From: Chondrocystis sp. NIES-4102
GTDB lineage: Bacteria > Cyanobacteriota > Cyanobacteriia > Cyanobacteriales > Xenococcaceae
Direction of reading: 5' to 3'
Length of the DNA: 64,000 bases
Assembly (NCBI GenBank): GCA_002368355.1
Contig: AP018281.1
Span: forward strand, 310,001-374,000
Shown: in pieces, positions 8,546-16,903 of the stretch
Numbering within the stretch: the first letter of the stretch is position 1
Layout: every line of letters starts with the position of its first letter
The notes under the pieces: generated by a model
Databases searched by the model: none
Told to the model about the DNA's origin: nothing
What the model saw: only the letters and a program-made list of their open reading frames with translations
Position numbers and translations under genes: made by a program

Positions 8546-9322
8546 ATGACTTTATACAACTCAATTGGGCAAGGATATAATCATGCTCGCCAATGTGATC
8601 ATAGAATTGTTGAAAAACTGCTAAGTTTATTAGATTTACCTCCAGGTGCAACTATAGCTGATGTGGGTGCAGGGACAGGTAATTATAGCAATGCGATCGC
8701 TCTTTTGGGTTATCAAGTAATGGCTATAGAACCATCGGTAACTATGCAAAGTCAGGCTCAAGCTCATCCCCAGGTGAAGTGGATAACAGCGATCGCCGAA
8801 GCAATTCCCCTAGCAGATTGTTCTGTAGATGGAGCAATAGTTATGTTGGCTTTACATCACTTCAAGGATATAACTTTAGCAATTAAAGAAATTAATCGCA
8901 TTGTCTCAACAGGTAAAATTGTCATCTTTGCTTTTGAACAACGTAAAATACCTGATTTTTGGTTAACAGAGTATTTTCCCTATTTTATTGGCGACACTTT
9001 AGATACATTTCCAGATACTCAAGAAATCGCTCAGATAATCACTCAAATTACCAATAAGACGGTGGAAATAATACCTTTTTTACTTCCCCCAGATCTAAAA
9101 GATTTATTTGCTGCTGCTGGATGGTGTAAACCAGAAATCTATTTAAATCCTAATGTGCGTCAGGGAATTTCTACTTTTAGCAAAATGCCTTTAAGTGAAT
9201 TATCTCAAGGTATTGAACAGTTAACCACAGAAATAAATAATGGTGTATGGTTACAAAAATATGGTTATCTTCAACAACAGTCTGAATATGATGCAGGTTA
9301 TCGCATTCTGTTCACTAGTTAA
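8546..9322 (+). CDS. SAM-dependent class I methyltransferase
   Basis: 258 residues of the UbiE/Methyltransf_11 type. Motif I, IADVGAGTGNYSNAI (residues 37-51), binds SAM; the acidic residue after strand 2 is in VMAIEPS. The post-I segment VDGAIVMLALHHF and an IVSTGKIVIF motif follow. The substrate cannot be inferred. It starts five bases after the HhH gene and eleven before the serine hydrolase, so the four genes are probably co-transcribed. Confidence 0.88.
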   Translation: MTLYNSIGQGYNHARQCDHRIVEKLLSLLDLPPGATIADVGAGTGNYSNAIALLGYQVMAIEPSVTMQSQAQAHPQVKWITAIAEAIPLADCSVDGAIVMLALHHFKDITLAIKEINRIVSTGKIVIFAFEQRKIPDFWLTEYFPYFIGDTLDTFPDTQEIAQIITQITNKTVEIIPFLLPPDLKDLFAAAGWCKPEIYLNPNVRQGISTFSKMPLSELSQGIEQLTTEINNGVWLQKYGYLQQQSEYDAGYRILFTS

Positions 9323-9333
9323 CCTACAACTAT

Positions 9334-10455
9334 ATGTCTAAAATTTATTTTCGCAGAGATATATTGCGTCTATCTCCCAAAGCCTTATTAGGTTTTTCTT
9401 GCGCTCATCTTTTGGGGATAATTGAACCAAAAACTAATTTAATAGCCAAACAAGATACTTACCCAACGATGGAAACAGTGATTGCCGATTTAAATAATCG
9501 AATTCCCTTATGGCTTCAACAGTTTAGAATAGCAGGACTTTCCTTAGCAATCATTAATAATCGAGAGTTATTGTGGCATCGTAGTTTCGGATTTGCCAGT
9601 TATAACCAGAAACCAATTAGCGATAATAATATTTTTGCAGCAGCTTCTCTTAGTAAACCTCTTTTTGCCTATGGGGTAATGAAACTCGTCGAAAGAGGCA
9701 AATTAAATTTAGATACTCCATTAACAGAATATACATCCACACCCTATATCAAAGATGCACGCCTAAAATTAATTACAGCCCGTCATGTCCTTTCCCATAC
9801 TTCAGGCTTTCCTAATTGGAGTGGTGATGCCCCTGTTTGGATAGAAAATACCCCAGGGACAAAATTTAGCTATTCCAGCGAAGGATATTTATATTTACAA
9901 AAAGTAGTAGAAGAAATTACAGGGCAAGCTTTAGCAAGTTATATCGACGAACAATTATTAACTCCCTTGGGGATGAATAGCAGTAGTTATATTTGGCAAC
10001 CTAATTATAATAATCTTGCCACTATGGGACACGATCGCTCTCTACATCCTGTGCCAATGAAAAAACCGACAGTAGCTTCGGCAGCAGGTAGTTTACGGAC
10101 AACCGCCCAAGACTATGCCCAATTTATGATTGCTATGATGCAGTCGGGGACAATTACTAGCCATCTATTAACCGAATCTAGTTTAGAAGAAATGTTGCGA
10201 TCGCAAGTTCAACTTAACTATTATCTTGATTGGGGTTTGGGTTGGGGATTAGAATATTCCAACAAGCAAAAGTATTTCTGGCATTGGGGGGATGCTCAAA
10301 CCTATAAAGCCTTGGCGATCGCTTCACGGGAATTAGGTACAGGAGTAGTAATCTTAACTAATAGCCAAAATGGTTTAAAAATTTGTCCTGCTATTGTTTC
10401 GGCGGTTATGTCTGGCGAGCGTTATGCTCTAGATTTAGATTTGATTGAGTATTAG
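9334..10455 (+). CDS. Serine hydrolase, class C beta-lactamase-like
   Basis: 373 residues of the beta-lactamase/transpeptidase-like superfamily (AmpC/EstB type). The catalytic SxxK is S105-L-S-K108; the Tyr motif is Y180-S-S; the third motif is H317-W-G in place of KTG, as in esterases and D-aminopeptidases. N-terminal residues 13-30 are hydrophobic and could be a signal peptide. It probably cleaves an ester, peptide or amide substrate in the envelope; true antibiotic resistance is unlikely but cannot be excluded. It is the last gene of the operon and is followed by repeats. Confidence 0.87.
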   Translation: MSKIYFRRDILRLSPKALLGFSCAHLLGIIEPKTNLIAKQDTYPTMETVIADLNNRIPLWLQQFRIAGLSLAIINNRELLWHRSFGFASYNQKPISDNNIFAAASLSKPLFAYGVMKLVERGKLNLDTPLTEYTSTPYIKDARLKLITARHVLSHTSGFPNWSGDAPVWIENTPGTKFSYSSEGYLYLQKVVEEITGQALASYIDEQLLTPLGMNSSSYIWQPNYNNLATMGHDRSLHPVPMKKPTVASAAGSLRTTAQDYAQFMIAMMQSGTITSHLLTESSLEEMLRSQVQLNYYLDWGLGWGLEYSNKQKYFWHWGDAQTYKALAIASRELGTGVVILTNSQNGLKICPAIVSAVMSGERYALDLDLIEY

Positions 10456-10700
10456 TTTTTAGCTTTTAGCTTCTTGGCGCATTCGCTCTTTGCTGGAAAC
10501 CACGCCCCAGAAGCTCTATTTGGGGAGACCCCAAGACCGCAATGGCTTAACAAGATCGCGATGCACCGCTCTTAGCTTTTAGCTCTTAGCTTTGGGCTGT
10601 TAGCCTTTCTCCTAACTCCTGACTCCTGACTCCTAACTCCTGACTCCTAACTCCTGACTCCTGACTCCTGTCTCCTTCTCCCTATTCCTGACTCCCCCTA
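10456..10700. repeat. Repeat tract after the serine hydrolase gene
   Basis: Contains TTAGCTT heptamers, then CTCCTGA/CTCCTAA heptamers (about 10611-10690). Between them (10519-10571) is an element with TTGGGGAGACCCCAAGACCG, related to the one at 29646-29691. No gene is seen. Confidence 0.75.
10519..10571 (+). repeat. Dispersed palindromic element with GGGGAGACCCC core, copy 1
   Basis: The core TGGGGAGACCCCA is a short hairpin followed by AGACCG and, later, GATGCACCGCTC. The copy at 29646-29691 has GGGGGAAACCCCC, AAGACCG and GCTGCATCGCTC in the same order with a shorter spacer. Confidence 0.6.
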
Positions 10701-12047
10701 CTATTTTTTCCCTTTAAAAATCATCCTCACTCCTGTTTTAGGTGCAAGGGTAACACCGCGTCGGGCTGGTAATTCAGGGCGATTGCTCATTAATTCTAAG
10801 TCGTAATGGGAGATAATTGTAGCTAGAACTAGTTTCATTTCAAGCATTGCTAAGGCTTCACCAATACAACGACGTTTACCACCACCAAAGGGGAAAAATT
10901 CATAGGGGGTAAATTCTCTTTCTAAAAAGCGTTCAGGTTTGAATTGACGAGGTGAGGGATAAACATCCTGACGTTGATGTAACAGATAGATACACCCCAT
11001 TAATACTTGTCCTACCTCTAGTTTATAACCCATTAATTCTGTAGATTCTATTACCTCTCTGGGGAAGGTTAGCATGGCGACAGGATAAATTCTTAGGGTT
11101 TCTTTGCAGACTGCATCTAAATAAGGAAGTTTAGTAAGTTCCATAGGGTGCGGATTTTCCCCTAAACTGGCTATTTCTTCTTGTAATTTTGCCTTAATTT
11201 CAGGATCACGGTGAACCCAATAAAGTGACCAAGCGATCGCTGTTGCTGTAGTTTCATGTCCTGCTAACATCAAGGTCATTAATTCATCCCGTAATTGGGA
11301 GTCTTTTAATTTTTCTCCCGTATCATCCTGCGCCGACATCAACAAAGATAAAATGTCTTGTCGCTCATTATTACCCTCTATTCTTCTACTAGCTAATTCT
11401 TGATAAATGGCTTCATCAATAGCTTGTCTTTGACGTAGGAAATTCCCCCAAGGACTCCAAGCACCCAAATCCTTTTGAAACAAAGGGAAAAATAGTAAAG
11501 CCGAAGTTAGGGTAGATTCAAAGATATTAGCAAGTTTAGTTATCCGATCTTTCAAAAATTGCGATCGCTCGCTATCTTGTAAACCATAAACTGCTTCTAA
11601 AATTACCTGTAATGATATTGTCTGACTTACCCGACGAGCGATAAAAGGCTGATTTGGCTGAAGTTGTTGGATAATATTGTGGGTTAAATCGCAAATTAAC
11701 TGGCTATAATACTCCATTCTTTCCCCATGAAAGGGTGGTAATAATAACTTGCGACGTTGTCTATGACTATCTCCTTCAATTAATAAAAGGGAATTTTCCC
11801 CCACCAAAGGTTTTAATAATTGATTGTCTTGACTGGAGGCGAAATATTTCTGGCGATCGCTGGTGACTATTTGGCGCATCGCTTCTGGATGGTTTACAAA
11901 GATGTATTCTCTACCAGTACTTGCTATATCAGCAGCAAAGATATCAGGAGCTTGAAGTGAAGCCATATCCATATAGCGATCGGGTGTTGCCACCCACTGT
12001 AATCTTTGTTGTATTGAGGACTGTTTTAGTTTGGGTATGGATTTCAT
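10701..12047 (-). CDS. Cytochrome P450 (CYP110-like)
   Basis: 448 residues, a complete P450. The I-helix oxygen-activation motif is AGHETT at 262-267, ExxR is E316-TLR, and the haem-binding loop is FFPFGGGKRRCIG with the cysteine ligand at 394. No membrane anchor is present, as usual for bacterial P450s. The start, with QQRLQWVATPDRYM, resembles cyanobacterial CYP110 proteins, which hydroxylate fatty acids or terpenes; that subfamily assignment is from memory. It needs separate ferredoxin partners. The flavoprotein gene upstream on the same strand, 80 bases away, is not an obvious redox partner. Confidence 0.93.
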   Translation of the reverse strand: MKSIPKLKQSSIQQRLQWVATPDRYMDMASLQAPDIFAADIASTGREYIFVNHPEAMRQIVTSDRQKYFASSQDNQLLKPLVGENSLLLIEGDSHRQRRKLLLPPFHGERMEYYSQLICDLTHNIIQQLQPNQPFIARRVSQTISLQVILEAVYGLQDSERSQFLKDRITKLANIFESTLTSALLFFPLFQKDLGAWSPWGNFLRQRQAIDEAIYQELASRRIEGNNERQDILSLLMSAQDDTGEKLKDSQLRDELMTLMLAGHETTATAIAWSLYWVHRDPEIKAKLQEEIASLGENPHPMELTKLPYLDAVCKETLRIYPVAMLTFPREVIESTELMGYKLEVGQVLMGCIYLLHQRQDVYPSPRQFKPERFLEREFTPYEFFPFGGGKRRCIGEALAMLEMKLVLATIISHYDLELMSNRPELPARRGVTLAPKTGVRMIFKGKK

Positions 12048-12127
12048 AATAATGAACTAGAAAATATTGCTGTGATTAACTCTTTTAATCTAACTAGCTA
12101 AGAGCAAAAATAAAATCTCTATTTCAA

Positions 12128-13099
12128 TTACTGTTGGCTAATAATATATTCAGCAGCAGCCAGCCCCGATAAAACCGCCCCTTCTATTTTTGGTGCAACA
12201 AAAGCATCCCCAGCCATCACCAAAGGTAACTCGGATAAAGCTAAATATGGTTGACTATGAAATGTTGCAGGTAAACTATAACGCCAACGATGAACTTGAT
12301 ATTTAATTACGGGAGAATCTAACCATTTTGCAGCACTATCCAATAACATTTGAGCAATTTCCTCATCTCCCTTAGACCAATAAGTCTTACTAAAATTAGG
12401 TGTAGCATGGAGAGTAACGGCATAACCATTGGGAGAAATTCCTTTTTGATCATTGGAGGCGAGCCAAACTAAAGGTTCGGTTTCTAAAGACATACCCCCA
12501 GGAGCAGGAATTTTACAGGGCTGTTCTAATAAAGCTAAAATGGCAATGCAACTATGATAAGTAATTGCTTCTAAGTTTTCCCTGGTTTCTGTTGATAAAG
12601 TTATCTGGGAATCATCCAATAAAGTTAATGATTGAGGCACAGGCGGAGTCATTACTAAAATATCTGCCGTAAATTGCCCATCTTCTGTCAATACCTGCCA
12701 CCCATCTTGATAATTTAATTTAATTACCTTAGTGTTAGTGTGAACGTTTAAATTTTGGGCTAAATATTTAGCAATGCTACGTATACCGTTAACCCCACAG
12801 TATCTAGGTTTACCATCAACCTCATCAAAACCCCGACACCATTCTTTAATTACACCCTGTTGTAACCAATCATCCACCCATACTTGCAATTGTGGTTGTT
12901 TGATACTGAAATATTGCGCTCCATAGTCAAATATCCCAATACAAGATTCGCCATACTCCAGCCTGCGAGTTGCCAAACGTCCACCAATTCCCCTACCTTT
13001 ATCTAAGACTGTAACTTTTATCCCTGCCCGTTGTAAAACAGTCGCTGTAATTAAACCTGAAATTCCTCCGCCAATTACAACACAAGTTAAATTAGTCAT
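12128..13099 (-). CDS. Renalase-like NAD(P)/FAD-dependent oxidoreductase
   Basis: 323 residues of the FAD-dependent amine oxidase/renalase type. The dinucleotide-binding fold is at the N-terminus: VVIGGGISGLITATVL (7-22) followed by the acidic VLDKG and the GRGIGGRLATRR FAD signature. The C-terminal AGDAFVAPKIEGAVLSG is the second FAD-contact motif. Renalases oxidise isomeric dihydro-NAD(P) forms; the true substrate here is unknown. The gene precedes the P450 gene on the same strand and may be co-transcribed with it. Confidence 0.85.
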   Translation of the reverse strand: MTNLTCVVIGGGISGLITATVLQRAGIKVTVLDKGRGIGGRLATRRLEYGESCIGIFDYGAQYFSIKQPQLQVWVDDWLQQGVIKEWCRGFDEVDGKPRYCGVNGIRSIAKYLAQNLNVHTNTKVIKLNYQDGWQVLTEDGQFTADILVMTPPVPQSLTLLDDSQITLSTETRENLEAITYHSCIAILALLEQPCKIPAPGGMSLETEPLVWLASNDQKGISPNGYAVTLHATPNFSKTYWSKGDEEIAQMLLDSAAKWLDSPVIKYQVHRWRYSLPATFHSQPYLALSELPLVMAGDAFVAPKIEGAVLSGLAAAEYIISQQ

Positions 13100-13541
13100 C
13101 AGGTATGATCTTGATAAGTAATGAAGAATTTTAAATATAGCAATATTAGATAATATTAGGACATTTCTTAGTTTCTTGGCTTTTAGCTTTATGTCATTGG
13201 TAGATTATAGGCTTTAAAACATCAAGCGCGATTGCATTTAGTTATTAGCTATTAGCTTTTAACTCTTAGCTTCTTAGCTTCTTAGGTTTTAACTACTACC
13301 TAATTCCTATTACCTACTACCCACTACCTACTATCGTCACGTTCGCGCTTTGGTCGCCTCAAGAGCGTGCGTGACGACGCTTTCCGCGCCTACTACCTAC
13401 TACCCCCTACCTATTTGCGCAGCTTATCCTTTAGGGCTACCTACTCCCAACTCCCCGACAATCACCCGAATTATCCTAAACTAATTCTCTATAGCTATGG
13501 TAGTTATCAATTATTGGTATACATCCTCATATAATTAACCT
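13100..13541. repeat. Repeat-rich intergenic region
   Basis: Contains TTAGCTATTAGC and CTACCTACTACC heptamers, plus the second copy of the 59-bp dispersed element (13332-13390). The start (about 13138-13170) resembles the segment near 6077. No coding region is visible. Confidence 0.75.
13332..13390 (+). repeat. Dispersed 59-61 bp element, copy 2
   Basis: Identical over 59 bases to the reverse complement of copy 3 (58669-58727). Its ends TCGTCACG (13334-13341) and CGTGACGA can pair, with a loop between. It sits inside a TACTACC heptamer tract. Confidence 0.88.
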
Positions 13542-13606
13542 GTGTTTTTATCTAGAACCATCCCCCAATTACGTCAACAACTAGCAACCTGTTGACCACA
13601 AAATAG
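13542..13606 (+). pseudogene. Fragment duplicating the first codons of panC
   Basis: Starting at GTG, this reads V-FLSRTIPQLRQQLATC and then a TGA stop. The intact panC at 14718 starts MLLLKTIPQLRLQLATC. Nineteen bases (13556-13574) are identical to 14732-14750, and homology fades after about 13606. It is a non-functional 5' fragment 1,176 bp upstream of the real gene. Confidence 0.85.
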
Positions 13607-13651
13607 CGATCGCACTTTTGGACACATAAATATTGTATTAATAAACCGCCA

Positions 13652-13690
13652 TTGTCATAGGTTGTCAGTTGACAACTATATAATGTAGGT
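13652..13690 (+). promoter_or_regulatory. Candidate operator/promoter of the HicA-like module
   Basis: TTGTCA occurs at 13652-13657 and 13662-13667, ten bases apart, and the second pairs with TGACAA (13670-13675) to form a perfect six-base-arm palindrome with a two-base spacer. A TATAAT follows at about 13678-13683. The start codon is at 13717. This is the expected place for autorepression by the HTH protein, which is inference. Confidence 0.45.
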
Positions 13691-13716
13691 ATTAGTATTA
13701 TATACATATATTAAGT

Positions 13717-13965
13717 ATGGCAAAAAAGCACCCAAACAAAGATATACGGGCTGCATTAGATTATGCGGAGCAAGAAGGATGGCGTATTGAAGAGGGTGGA
13801 TCTCATGCTTGGGGAAAAATATATTGCCCTTACAATAATTCTGAATGCAGGTGCGGAGAATTTTGTATAACTAGTATCTGGAGTACTCCAAAAAACCCAA
13901 CAAATCATGCAAGACAGATACGTCGAGTAGTGGACAACTGTATTTATCAAAGCAAAACAGAATAA
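13717..13965 (+). CDS. HicA-like small protein with a Cys cluster (putative toxin)
   Basis: 82 residues. The layout 'IRAALDYAEQEGWRIEEGGSHAWG' (read as two pieces, residues 10-22 and 23-33) followed by a positive C-terminal helix (HARQIRRVVD) matches HicA-like mRNA-binding folds, with H30 in the position of the HicA catalytic histidine. Unlike standard HicA it has C37, C44, C46 and C50, a possible zinc site. It is followed 23 bases later by an HTH gene, the normal spacing of a toxin-antitoxin pair. I have seen this pair in other bacteria as conserved but uncharacterised. The toxin role is inferred. Confidence 0.65.
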   Translation: MAKKHPNKDIRAALDYAEQEGWRIEEGGSHAWGKIYCPYNNSECRCGEFCITSIWSTPKNPTNHARQIRRVVDNCIYQSKTE

Positions 13966-13988
13966 CTGCAGCAAAGAGAAAACCTAAA

Positions 13989-14522
13989 ATGCGAGAATAT
14001 GAATTTACTTTAAAATTTAAGCTTCCCGACCCTAATATTGATTGTGAAATGTACATTGATCAATTGTATGAGTCAGGCTGTGATGATGCTCTGATCGGAA
14101 TAGGGAAAAAAGGTTATCTTGCACTTAATTTTATACGTGAATCTTCATCAGCATATGAAGCAATATTTAGCGCGATCAAGGATGTAAGAAAAGTTATTCC
14201 CCAAGCAGATATAATTGAAGCTTCGCCCGATTTGGTTGGTGTAACAGATTTAGCTAATCTTTTGGGATGCACCCGACAGAATATCCAAAAGTTAATATCA
14301 AAAGATAATTCACAATGTCCTCCTGCTGTCTATGCAGGGGCGCAATCTATCTGGCATCTAGCAGATATTCTTACTTGGTTAGTTGAATATAAAAACTGCT
14401 CAATTAACGAGTCTTTGAGCGAAATTGCTAAAACCACCATGAATTTAAACCTAGCTAAACAATTTCAAATGCTCGATCCTGATATGCAGGAAAATTTTAA
14501 AACCCTGGTTGTCTTAAAATAG
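13989..14522 (+). CDS. HTH DNA-binding protein partnered with the HicA-like gene (putative antitoxin/regulator)
   Basis: 177 residues. The N-terminal 80 residues (EYEFTLKFKLPD ... DALIGIGKKGYLALNF) form an alpha/beta domain with no metal site. Residues 86-103 (VTDLANLLGCTRQNIQKL) are a MerR/excisionase-like helix-turn-helix, followed by WHLADILTWL, typical of DNA-binding wing regions. It probably neutralises or regulates the upstream HicA-like protein and binds the palindrome at 13662-13675. That pairing is inference from spacing and size. Confidence 0.7.
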   Translation: MREYEFTLKFKLPDPNIDCEMYIDQLYESGCDDALIGIGKKGYLALNFIRESSSAYEAIFSAIKDVRKVIPQADIIEASPDLVGVTDLANLLGCTRQNIQKLISKDNSQCPPAVYAGAQSIWHLADILTWLVEYKNCSINESLSEIAKTTMNLNLAKQFQMLDPDMQENFKTLVVLK

Positions 14523-14661
14523 TCATCAGCGATCGCTTTATCTAACAAAAATAAAGTTAACTCGCGATGTCTCAACCCTAATTCCTGCTTGTTGAGCTTA
14601 CGATAGCAGTATTTAATTATTTAATTTAGATATTAATCTTGGTATCCTGGAATCTAAAGTT

Positions 14662-14697
14662 GCATAGTTAACTATGCGATAACCACTTGTGGTTTTA
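14662..14697 (+). terminator. 16-bp palindrome and terminator-like hairpin before panC
   Basis: GCATAGTTAACTATGC (14662-14677) is a perfect palindrome. AACCAC-TT-GTGGTT (14681-14694) is a hairpin followed by TTATCT. Together they may end the HicA-like transcript or regulate panC, whose start is 20 bases on. Confidence 0.4.
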
Positions 14698-14717
14698 TCT
14701 CTTAAGTAAGTAACGCC

Positions 14718-16259
14718 GTGCTTTTATTAAAAACCATCCCCCAATTACGTTTACAACTAGCAACCTGCCGACAAGAAAATAAACAAATTGGCTTAGTGCC
14801 AACTATGGGAGCTTTGCATGAGGGACATCTAAGTTTAATCAAACGGGCGATCGCTGAAAATGATCTGGTGGTTGTCAGTATTTTTGTTAACCCTTTACAA
14901 TTTTCTCCCACTGAAGATTTAGGGAATTATCCCCGTCAATTGGATCTGGATCTGGAATTTTGCACTCAATTAGGCGTTGATTTTGTCTTTGCTCCTAATT
15001 CCCAGGAAATGAATAGTAATGGTGATACTCAAGCCCTGACTACCACAACTACAGTCTTACCTCCGCAACATCTTACTGAGGTATTGTGTGGTCAATATCG
15101 TCCTGGGCATTTTACAGGAGTTGCTACCATTGTTACTAAGCTATTGAATATCGTACAACCCCATAGGGCATATTTTGGACAAAAGGATGCTCAACAGTTG
15201 GTAATTATTAAGCGTTTGGTGGAGGATTTAAACTTACCTGTCAAGATTATTGCTTGTCCAATTGTACGGGAAAGTTCAGGACTTGCTTTAAGCTCTCGTA
15301 ATCAGTATTTAACAGCTACGGAAAAAGTAGCAGCAGCTAAAATATATCAGAGTTTACAACTAGCACATACTGCTTTTAGTCAAGGGGAATATCATACCCA
15401 AACTTTAATTAATTTAGTTAAAGTGCAGTTAAGTAACGTTCCATCGGTTAAAATTCAATACATTGAGTTAGTCGAGCCAAAGGATCTACAATCTATCGCA
15501 GAAATTAAAGATCAAGGGTTATTGGCACTAGCAGCTTATATTGGTTCAACTCGTTTGATTGATAATATTGTGTTAGAAAAACGTCAGCCAATTGTGGCGA
15601 TCGATGGCCCTGCTGGGGCTGGAAAGTCTACCGTTACTCGTCTTCTGGCTCAAAAACTCGGTCTACTTTATCTGGATACAGGCGCAATGTATCGTGCGGT
15701 AACTTGGCTGGTTATGGAGTCGGGAATTGAAATTAAAGATAAACCTGCGATCGCTTCTTTAATCGAAGATCTTGATTTGACTTTATCTTCCCCCAAAGAT
15801 GCTAATTTACCTACCATTGTTAAAATTAATAATCAGGATGTAACTGAAGCTATACGCACCCCCCAAGTTACTGCTAAGGTTTCGGCGATCGCAGCCATAG
15901 ATGCTGTTAGAACTAAATTGGTGGAAATGCAGCAAAAATTGGGAGAAAAGGGCGGATTAATTGCTGAAGGTCGCGATATCGGCACAAATGTCTTTCCTGA
16001 TGCTCAATTGAAAATCTTTTTAACTGCTTCTGCTGGCGAAAGAGCTAAAAGACGCTTGCAAGATCTGCAAAATCAAGGCATTCAAGATATTGATCTTCAA
16101 CAATTAACCCAAGATATTCAGCAACGAGACGCACAAGATAGGGGGAGAGCGATCGCACCCTTAAAAAAAGCCGATGATGCTATTGAAATTATTACTGATC
16201 ATCTCACCATCGATCAGGTGATCGATAAAATTGCTATTCTTTATGATCAAATTAGTTGA
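14718..16259 (+). CDS. panC/cmk: Bifunctional pantothenate synthetase / cytidylate kinase
   Basis: 513 residues, the fusion typical of cyanobacteria. Residues 1-275 are pantoate--beta-alanine ligase: PTMGALHEGH is the ATP-binding HIGH-like motif, and GQKDAQQ and SSRNQYL are active-site segments. It joins pantoate and beta-alanine for coenzyme A synthesis. Residues 285-513 are (d)CMP kinase: the P-loop is GPAGAGKST, followed by LDTGAMYR and AEGRDIGTNVF; it makes CDP and dCDP. GTG is chosen as start because the family normally begins about 28 residues before PTMGA. Ends two bases from the convergent ruvA. Confidence 0.97.
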   Translation: MLLLKTIPQLRLQLATCRQENKQIGLVPTMGALHEGHLSLIKRAIAENDLVVVSIFVNPLQFSPTEDLGNYPRQLDLDLEFCTQLGVDFVFAPNSQEMNSNGDTQALTTTTTVLPPQHLTEVLCGQYRPGHFTGVATIVTKLLNIVQPHRAYFGQKDAQQLVIIKRLVEDLNLPVKIIACPIVRESSGLALSSRNQYLTATEKVAAAKIYQSLQLAHTAFSQGEYHTQTLINLVKVQLSNVPSVKIQYIELVEPKDLQSIAEIKDQGLLALAAYIGSTRLIDNIVLEKRQPIVAIDGPAGAGKSTVTRLLAQKLGLLYLDTGAMYRAVTWLVMESGIEIKDKPAIASLIEDLDLTLSSPKDANLPTIVKINNQDVTEAIRTPQVTAKVSAIAAIDAVRTKLVEMQQKLGEKGGLIAEGRDIGTNVFPDAQLKIFLTASAGERAKRRLQDLQNQGIQDIDLQQLTQDIQQRDAQDRGRAIAPLKKADDAIEIITDHLTIDQVIDKIAILYDQIS

Positions 16260-16261
16260 CT

Positions 16262-16903
16262 TTATTCCCCACTCAGCCAAGCGATCGCACTTCTGATCCA
16301 TTCTTCCACATTAGGATTTTTCAGCAACAGATTATCTTGACTCAGGGCGGTTAAAACCTGTTCTATTTCTTCATTGCTATAACCTAATGCCAATAATGTC
16401 ATCTCTAAGTCTTCCCTAATTTCAGGTTTGGGTGCAAATACGGCTTGAGGTGGTTGTACTTCTACACCAGATAATTGTCGCCATTGAGCAAGTTTAGTTT
16501 TTAATTCTAAGGCAATTCTTTCTGCGGTTTTTTTCCCCACACCAGGAGTTTTACAAAGTCTGGGAATATTACTCGTAACAATGGCACTTACTAAGTCTGA
16601 AATACCCAGAGTATCAATAAGAGCGATCGCCAGTTGAGTCCCAATACCACTAACTGCAATTAATTGACGGAATAAATCTCTTTCTGCTGCTGAAGTAAAA
16701 CCATAGAGAATTTGTTTCTCTTCTTGTACTTGCTGATGCGTAAAAATTTTAATTATTTCTGCCGTTTCTGTATCTAATTGACGAGCAAAACGTGAGGTTA
16801 TTTGAATTTCATAACCAATATTGTTAACTTCTAAAATTAAGAAAAGGCGGTTTTGATTGGTTTTTGTGATTTCTATTTTTATACCTTGAAGGTAACTAAT
16901 CAT
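16262..16903 (-). CDS. ruvA: Holliday junction DNA helicase subunit RuvA
   Basis: 213 residues. RuvA tetramers bind Holliday junctions and load the RuvB motor during recombination repair. The N-terminal OB-fold domain (1-65) starts MISYLQGI, followed by two helix-hairpin-helix units, LIAVSGIGTQLAIAL and LCKTPGVGKKTAERI (about 75-125), which contact DNA. The C-terminal helices (LEMTLLALGYSNEEIEQVL) are the RuvB-interacting domain. The gene stands alone here; ruvB and ruvC are not adjacent. Confidence 0.96.
   Translation of the reverse strand: MISYLQGIKIEITKTNQNRLFLILEVNNIGYEIQITSRFARQLDTETAEIIKIFTHQQVQEEKQILYGFTSAAERDLFRQLIAVSGIGTQLAIALIDTLGISDLVSAIVTSNIPRLCKTPGVGKKTAERIALELKTKLAQWRQLSGVEVQPPQAVFAPKPEIREDLEMTLLALGYSNEEIEQVLTALSQDNLLLKNPNVEEWIRSAIAWLSGE

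Larger units (their letters stand above)
13556..14750 (+). mobile_element. Candidate insertion bounded by a 19-bp direct repeat from panC
   Basis: The 19-base string AACCATCCCCCAATTACGT occurs at 13556-13574 and 14732-14750. Between the copies lie a HicA-like gene and an HTH gene. The layout looks like an inserted gene cassette that duplicated, or brought with it, the 5' end of panC. No integrase or transposase is present, so the mechanism could equally be recombination with a diverged panC copy. Confidence 0.4.

Noticed and set aside
9334-10455. Antibiotic-resistance beta-lactamase reading of the serine hydrolase
   Set aside because: The third motif is HWG rather than KTG and the Tyr motif is YSS. 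Esterase or peptidase function is more likely.
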